DNA of 10,906 bases. It comes from Prevotellaceae bacterium UBA711 (GTDB taxonomy: Bacteria > Bacteroidota > Bacteroidia > Bacteroidales > Bacteroidaceae). Positions 7,418 through 10,906 of the stretch are shown one piece after another; the first letter of the stretch is position 1; each line of letters opens with the position of its first letter. The notes beneath the pieces were generated by a model, which was given only the letters and a program-made list of their open reading frames with translations, was not told the origin of the DNA and ran no database searches. The stretch is taken from assembly GCA_002297545.1 (NCBI GenBank), contig DBLZ01000096.1:1086-11991 (forward strand), written 5' to 3'. The position numbers were made by a program, and so were the translations under genes.

Positions 7418-8389
7418 CTATTGGAATACCCACTTGATGTTGTCCAGCCAAATGGTTGTACCCTCGCTGCCGACATAAGCTCCACCGCTGCTGCTGTCGA
7501 ACTTTACTATGGCATGCGTAGGTGTGGCATCGGCATCGGCCCATCCATTCTCGTCCACAGGCACCAACTTACCCTTGCTGTTGCGGGCATACATAGCATC
7601 ATCTCCACGGCGCAAGCCCATACCTTTGTTATAATAAGGTGCCTTGGTGATGTCGCCATAGTTGATGTCAAACGAAGCTCCTTCCACCCATCCGTTGGTA
7701 CTACTGTCGAACCTGCGTATGATGGTACCCACGCGCTTGGCCGTGATATTGCCATCGGCATCCTCGTGTCGTTGCTGCAGCATCACTATCATCTCCGGCA
7801 TGTCCTTGCCCGGCACCGTGGTAACCTTGGAAAAGCCGGTCTGGCGTATGCGGTTAGGCGCACCGGTCAGTTTCACACGATAATCAAACTTGATGGCTTT
7901 TGGCCTGCGGCTGAATGGCATGCCCAAGTTCATCTTGGACATGGGATTGTCCGTATCCGTTATAGGCTCTATCATCTCGCCCGTGAATATGGAGCCCGAA
8001 GCAAGCACGCTGATGTTTATCATTCCCAGGACCTTGACCCTGGCTATACACGTCTCCAACTTCACGCAACTGCCGGCTCCATGCTTGTCCTTGAAGACCG
8101 ATATGTTGGCCTTGTTCACCCCGCTGACACGTGCATAGACATTGCTGGTTGCCCAGGGCGAACCTCCCTGATTTCTGTAGGCCACATTCTGCTTTCCCGA
8201 AGCTTTGGTCCAGTGTGCTGCGGGAGCTATCTCGTATATCGTCTTGACATTGCCCCCTATCAACGCACTTTCCTTGATGTCGCGCAGCAGCCATTGCTCA
8301 AAGTCGCCGAACTTTATAAGTTCCTCCTTCTGTGCCTGTACCATCACAGCACCAAGGCACAAGAATGCAGATACAATGATTTTTTTCAT
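7418..8389 (-). CDS. Secreted PCMD-type beta-sandwich protein
   Basis: The product is a 323-residue exported protein. The first ~20 residues, MKKIIVSAFLCLGAVMVQAQ, form a Sec signal peptide with an AQ cleavage site and no lipobox. The mature part starts with GDFEQWLLRD and ends in TTIWLDNIKWVF. This N- and C-terminal pairing, with FDYRVKLTG and IKFDYR-like strands between, resembles the PCMD domain (putative carbohydrate metabolism domain) and similar jelly-roll modules of Bacteroidota. The middle has long polar loops. No catalytic motif is visible, so a binding or structural role in the periplasm or on the surface is as likely as an enzymatic one. A good Shine-Dalgarno-like AAAGGAG stands just before the ATG at 8389. 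It lies 80 bp downstream of the Omp85-like gene and upstream of nspC on the same strand. The export call is firm and the PCMD assignment tentative. Confidence 0.72.
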   Translation of the reverse strand: MKKIIVSAFLCLGAVMVQAQKEELIKFGDFEQWLLRDIKESALIGGNVKTIYEIAPAAHWTKASGKQNVAYRNQGGSPWATSNVYARVSGVNKANISVFKDKHGAGSCVKLETCIARVKVLGMINISVLASGSIFTGEMIEPITDTDNPMSKMNLGMPFSRRPKAIKFDYRVKLTGAPNRIRQTGFSKVTTVPGKDMPEMIVMLQQRHEDADGNITAKRVGTIIRRFDSSTNGWVEGASFDINYGDITKAPYYNKGMGLRRGDDAMYARNSKGKLVPVDENGWADADATPTHAIVKFDSSSGGAYVGSEGTTIWLDNIKWVFQ

Positions 8390-8395
8390 ACTTCT

Positions 8396-8402
8396 GCTCC
8401 TT
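8396..8402 (-). promoter_or_regulatory. Shine-Dalgarno-like site before the PCMD-type gene
   Basis: AAAGGAG on the - strand ends about 6 nt before the ATG at 8389. Strong purine-rich sites like this are the exception in Bacteroidota and are not seen before the other genes here. It supports the chosen start and suggests translation independent of the upstream gene in a shared mRNA. Confidence 0.5.
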
Positions 8403-8469
8403 TCGTTAGTTTATGCCGGGCACGGAAACGCTCACGTCGCATGGCGTTCCATCTTTCTCCACGGAGACA

Positions 8470-9765
8470 TCAGAATGCCTCGCCTATGTTGAAGACTATA
8501 CTGTTACCGGTCTTGGTGAAGCCCCAGTCCACACGCACGTTCACACGCGGCTTGAACTCCCATCTGACGCCGAAGCCGTACGTAGGCAGCGTATGGTCCA
8601 TGTATATTTTGTCAAAGCTCTCGAAGATGTTGATGGCACCCACCCAGGCCACTACGCCGAAGCGCCATATCAAACGCTGGCGCAACTCCAGCTGGGTCTC
8701 CATCACGTTCCTGTCGCGATACTGGCCATAGAAGTAACCACGTCCCATGCCCTGGTTGCCGGTGCTGGCCAAGCGGGTCCAAAGAATCGTCTCGTTGCCA
8801 TAGTTGAAACGCCCATGAGCCTGAAATGCCAACGTGCACTTCTTCCACAAGGAGGCATACGTCTGATACTTGATGTCCGTAGTGAAGAAGCCGTACTTGT
8901 TCAGTCCCGGGATGAAACCCAGTTGCTGCAGGTTGATATAATGTCCCTTATAGGCATTCGTAGCAAAGTCGCGCGAATCGTAGGTCAGCGTGAAGCCCAA
9001 GCCCGTGGCCACCAGCGTGGAGGGTTGGACGGAGCCGTCGGGCAATGTCAGCCATCGGTCCATCAACTCGGGATTGCTATTGGTGTAGAGATAAGAGTAC
9101 AGGAAGTCCAGTTTGGGACCCATATAGAGGTTCTCGGCCAGACGCCATGTGAAGTCGGCCTCCAGTTTCAGCAACAGCTGCTTACTGTCCACACGGTATG
9201 GGTTGGGCTGTCCGCTCGTGTAGTTTGCCTTGTCCCAGTCTACGCTGTTATAATAGTTGTCCAATGACGTATCATAGCCTATACCCCAGAAGGCCGAGGG
9301 ATAGTGCGTGAAACTGAATTCGTAATTGAAGCGCTTCTTGTCGCCCTTCATATAATTGTGTCCTTCCACGCCGACTGCCACTATACCCTTCACGCTGGCC
9401 TGGAAGAAACCGTTGACAGTACTCTTCATCAGCGTAGGGTCGCTATTGTCAAAGGAATACAGAGCGCTGTATCCTCCTCCTATGGCAAAACCCGTATTGG
9501 CATTATAGGCCGGACCTACGACAAAGCCGCCGTCGTAGTTTATGTCACTGCGCATCTTGTTGGAGTTGGCCAGGAAGTTGTAAACCCAATACAATGGCTT
9601 CAGCGCCTTCTTGTCCGTAACCTTATACTTGCGTATATCGCCTGTAACCGAGTCCAAGACCACGCTATCCCTGGGTGTCTGCACAGGCACCTCCGCGGCT
9701 CTTGCCCCGAGGATGCAGCAAACGACTGCCGCAGCCGATACCACTCGTCTCGTTCTATCTTTCAT
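8470..9765 (-). CDS. Omp85-family outer-membrane beta-barrel protein without POTRA domains
   Basis: The product is a 431-residue outer-membrane protein. A signal peptide covers about residues 1-23 (ending GARAA). A short linker follows, then alternating aromatic/polar strands to the end. Omp85 (bacterial surface antigen) hallmarks are visible: TYDSRDFATNAYKGHY (261-276), corresponding to the conserved DxRD strand, and GMGRGYFYGQYRDRN (339-353), the lid-loop (V/G)RGF/Y motif. The chain ends in Phe, as outer-membrane beta-signals do. The segment before the barrel is only about 50 residues, too short for any POTRA domain, so this is not BamA itself. It resembles the BamA/TamA-like short barrels annotated in Bacteroidota, whose substrates are unknown. 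A TATCTTTG box lies 45 bp upstream. It heads a - strand run with the PCMD-type secreted protein and nspC, and the adjacent secreted protein is a natural candidate partner, though this is inference. Confidence 0.86.
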   Translation of the reverse strand: MKDRTRRVVSAAAVVCCILGARAAEVPVQTPRDSVVLDSVTGDIRKYKVTDKKALKPLYWVYNFLANSNKMRSDINYDGGFVVGPAYNANTGFAIGGGYSALYSFDNSDPTLMKSTVNGFFQASVKGIVAVGVEGHNYMKGDKKRFNYEFSFTHYPSAFWGIGYDTSLDNYYNSVDWDKANYTSGQPNPYRVDSKQLLLKLEADFTWRLAENLYMGPKLDFLYSYLYTNSNPELMDRWLTLPDGSVQPSTLVATGLGFTLTYDSRDFATNAYKGHYINLQQLGFIPGLNKYGFFTTDIKYQTYASLWKKCTLAFQAHGRFNYGNETILWTRLASTGNQGMGRGYFYGQYRDRNVMETQLELRQRLIWRFGVVAWVGAINIFESFDKIYMDHTLPTYGFGVRWEFKPRVNVRVDWGFTKTGNSIVFNIGEAF

Positions 9766-9809
9766 CTATTTTCCTTTTGTCCTTAAACTGTCCCCATGTA
9801 TAATCACGG

Positions 9810-9817
9810 CAAAGATA
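9810..9817 (-). promoter_or_regulatory. -7 promoter box for the Omp85-like gene run
   Basis: On the - strand TATCTTTG is an exact TAnnTTTG match, 44 bp before the ATG at 9765. No TTTG is present at the expected -33 position. It probably drives the barrel gene and, through short gaps, the PCMD-type gene and nspC. Confidence 0.55.
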
Positions 9818-9861
9818 AGAAAAAAAGAGGGTATTCCTTACCCGATTTGCGTTTTTATTGC

Positions 9862-9869
9862 TACTTTTG
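9862..9869 (+). promoter_or_regulatory. Candidate -7 box for fbp
   Basis: TACTTTTG matches TAnnTTTG and lies 46 bp before the ATG at 9916. A TTTG at 9846-9849 is only 12 bp away, too close for a standard -33 element. With the - strand box at 9810-9817 it makes this 150-bp gap a divergent promoter region. Confidence 0.4.
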
Positions 9870-9915
9870 TTGGTAAATAACCACATTTGCGGTCAAATAG
9901 AATACTACGAAGACA

Positions 9916-10906
9916 ATGGAGAAGACTAACGCGAACATGAGCGATCGCATACATGCCGACATGAAATTGCTGAGCCTGCTGGCCCAAACGTTCCCCAACA
10001 CGGAAACTGCATGCACGGAAATAATCAACCTGGAGGCCATACTGAACCTGCCCAAGGGCACGGAGCACTTCATGGCCGACATCCACGGCGAGCACGAGGC
10101 TTTCGAACACATGCTGAGGAACGCCTCCGGCAACATCAAGCGCAAGGTCAAGGAAATCTATGGCAACGAACTGAGCAAGGAAGAGATACGCGAGCTGTGT
10201 ACCCTCATCTACTACCCCGAGGAGAAGCTGGAGGAGATCGAGCGGGAGACCCAGGACATGCGGGAGTGGTACCGCATCACCTTCCACCGCCTCATCGACC
10301 TGTGCTGCCTGGTGAGCGCGAAATACACCCGCTCCAAGGTGCGCAAGGCCATGCCCAAGGATTACGCCTACATCATCGACGAGCTGATCCACACCCACTT
10401 CGAGCAGAACGAGACGGACAAGCGGGGCTACTACGAGAACATCATCAACACCATCATCGACCTGGACCGGGCCTCCAACTTCCTCATCCAGCTGTGCGAG
10501 CTCATCAAGCGGCTGGCGGTGGACCACCTCCATCTGGTGGGGGACATCTTCGACCGGGGCCCCGGCGCGGACGTGATCATGGACGCCCTCATGGAGTACC
10601 ACAGCGTGGACATTCAGTGGGGCAACCACGACATTTTGTGGATGGGGGCCGCCTCCGGCTCCCGCACCCTGGTGGCCACGGTGCTGGTCAACTCCCTGCG
10701 CTATAACAACCTGGAGGTCATCGAGACGGGCTACGGCATCTCCCTGCGGCCCCTGTCCGTGTTTGCCGACGAGTTTTACCGCAAGAGCGACATCAGCTGC
10801 TTCGAGGTGAAGGTGGCCAAGGAGGACGAGGATAAGATCAGCGACCGGGACCGGGTGCTGTGCGCCCGGATGAACAAAGCCATCTCCATGATCCTCTTCA
10901 AGCTGG
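9916..10906 (+). CDS. fbp: Class III fructose-1,6-bisphosphatase, 5' part (runs off the window)
   Basis: The first 330 residues of a Firmicutes/Bacteroidota-type (class III) FBPase are present; the family is about 650-670 residues. The enzyme hydrolyses fructose-1,6-bisphosphate to fructose-6-phosphate in gluconeogenesis and has a metallophosphatase-like core. Visible signatures are INLEAILNLPKGTEHF early on, then MADIHGEHEAF with D55 and H57, VGDIFDRGPG with D210, D213 and R214, and WGNHD with N237, H238 and D239. These give the usual two-metal ligand set. The ATG at 9916 is the first after an in-frame TAG at 9898-9900. Base use changes inside the gene. Codons 1-95 include 4 ATA, 6 GAA and no CGG, with about 20 codons ending in A/T. 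Codons 96-330 have no ATA, no GAA and 10 CGG, with only about 10 codons ending in A/T. The frame is uninterrupted. Either the gene is mosaic or the contig is chimeric. Confidence 0.94.
   Translation, partial: MEKTNANMSDRIHADMKLLSLLAQTFPNTETACTEIINLEAILNLPKGTEHFMADIHGEHEAFEHMLRNASGNIKRKVKEIYGNELSKEEIRELCTLIYYPEEKLEEIERETQDMREWYRITFHRLIDLCCLVSAKYTRSKVRKAMPKDYAYIIDELIHTHFEQNETDKRGYYENIINTIIDLDRASNFLIQLCELIKRLAVDHLHLVGDIFDRGPGADVIMDALMEYHSVDIQWGNHDILWMGAASGSRTLVATVLVNSLRYNNLEVIETGYGISLRPLSVFADEFYRKSDISCFEVKVAKEDEDKISDRDRVLCARMNKAISMILFKL
10190..10245 (+). other. Codon-usage breakpoint inside fbp
   Basis: The last ATA codon is at 10186-10188 and the first CGG codon at 10243-10245. Between them lies the strongly conserved ELCTLIYYPEEKL coding stretch, where two homologous genes could recombine or be joined by an assembler. 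Upstream codon use matches the rest of the window. Downstream use resembles a GC-rich Clostridia-type genome, with all-GAG Glu and frequent CGG Arg. Confidence 0.65.

Noticed and set aside
7340..8731. 463-codon open frame on the + strand opposite the PCMD-type and Omp85-like genes
   Set aside because: The - strand genes here have signal peptides and family motifs. The + strand product has no recognisable domain and spans two genes and their gap, as an antisense shadow would in GC-rich DNA.
8413..9267. 284-codon + strand open frame opposite the Omp85-like gene
   Set aside because: It is an antisense shadow with no signal peptide, no motif and no promoter, while the opposite strand encodes a clear barrel protein.
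8470..9765. Identification as BamA
   Set aside because: Only about 50 residues precede the barrel, leaving no room for POTRA domains. True BamA is roughly twice this length.
9838..10629. 263-codon open frame on the - strand opposite fbp
   Set aside because: Low-complexity Val/Leu/Asp-rich translation that mirrors the GC-rich fbp codons. fbp itself has all metal-ligand motifs.

Overview
The window looks like chromosomal DNA of a member of the Bacteroidales (phylum Bacteroidota). Several upstream regions carry the Bacteroidota -7 box TAnnTTTG, and two of these also have a -33 TTTG exactly 20 bp away. The gene families fit as well: an 8-helix MacB/FtsX-type permease, a lipocalin-like lipoprotein, a PCMD-type secreted protein, a POTRA-less Omp85 barrel, NspC, and a class III FBPase. 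Codon use is GC-leaning but keeps many ATA (Ile) codons. The genus cannot be fixed from the sequence.

Layout. On the + strand, 132-2486 encodes an ABC transporter permease with no ATPase gene in view, and 2616-2966 encodes a small lipoprotein. A 16-bp-stem hairpin (3011-3058) separates them from convergent aspS (3086-4894, - strand). Upstream of aspS are a terminator (5015-5046) and a tRNA-Lys(CTT) gene (5053-5125), both - strand, with a well-formed promoter. Next comes a YycJ/WalJ-type metallo-beta-lactamase-fold hydrolase (5203-6015, -) with its own promoter. Three more - strand genes follow, probably one transcription unit read from 9765 down to 6177: Omp85-like outer-membrane barrel, PCMD-type secreted protein, and NspC (carboxynorspermidine/carboxyspermidine decarboxylase). 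A 150-bp divergent promoter region separates these from the start of a class III fructose-1,6-bisphosphatase gene (9916 onward, +), which runs off the window end.

Workings. Most genes are housekeeping: aspartate and lysine decoding (aspS, tRNA-Lys), polyamine synthesis (nspC), gluconeogenesis (fbp), and envelope functions (permease, lipoprotein, barrel, secreted protein). No mobile element, CRISPR array, toxin-antitoxin pair or defence system was seen.

The most notable signal is inside fbp. The first ~95 codons use host-like codons (ATA, GAA, no CGG). From about 10,190-10,245 onward the reading frame stays open but ATA and GAA vanish, CGG appears and third positions become almost all G/C. 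This suggests a mosaic gene (recombination with, or transfer from, a GC-rich Firmicutes-type donor) or a chimeric assembly joined at a conserved stretch. A second oddity is that nspC has no suitably placed ATG and needs a GTG start, or has a frameshift at its 5' end.
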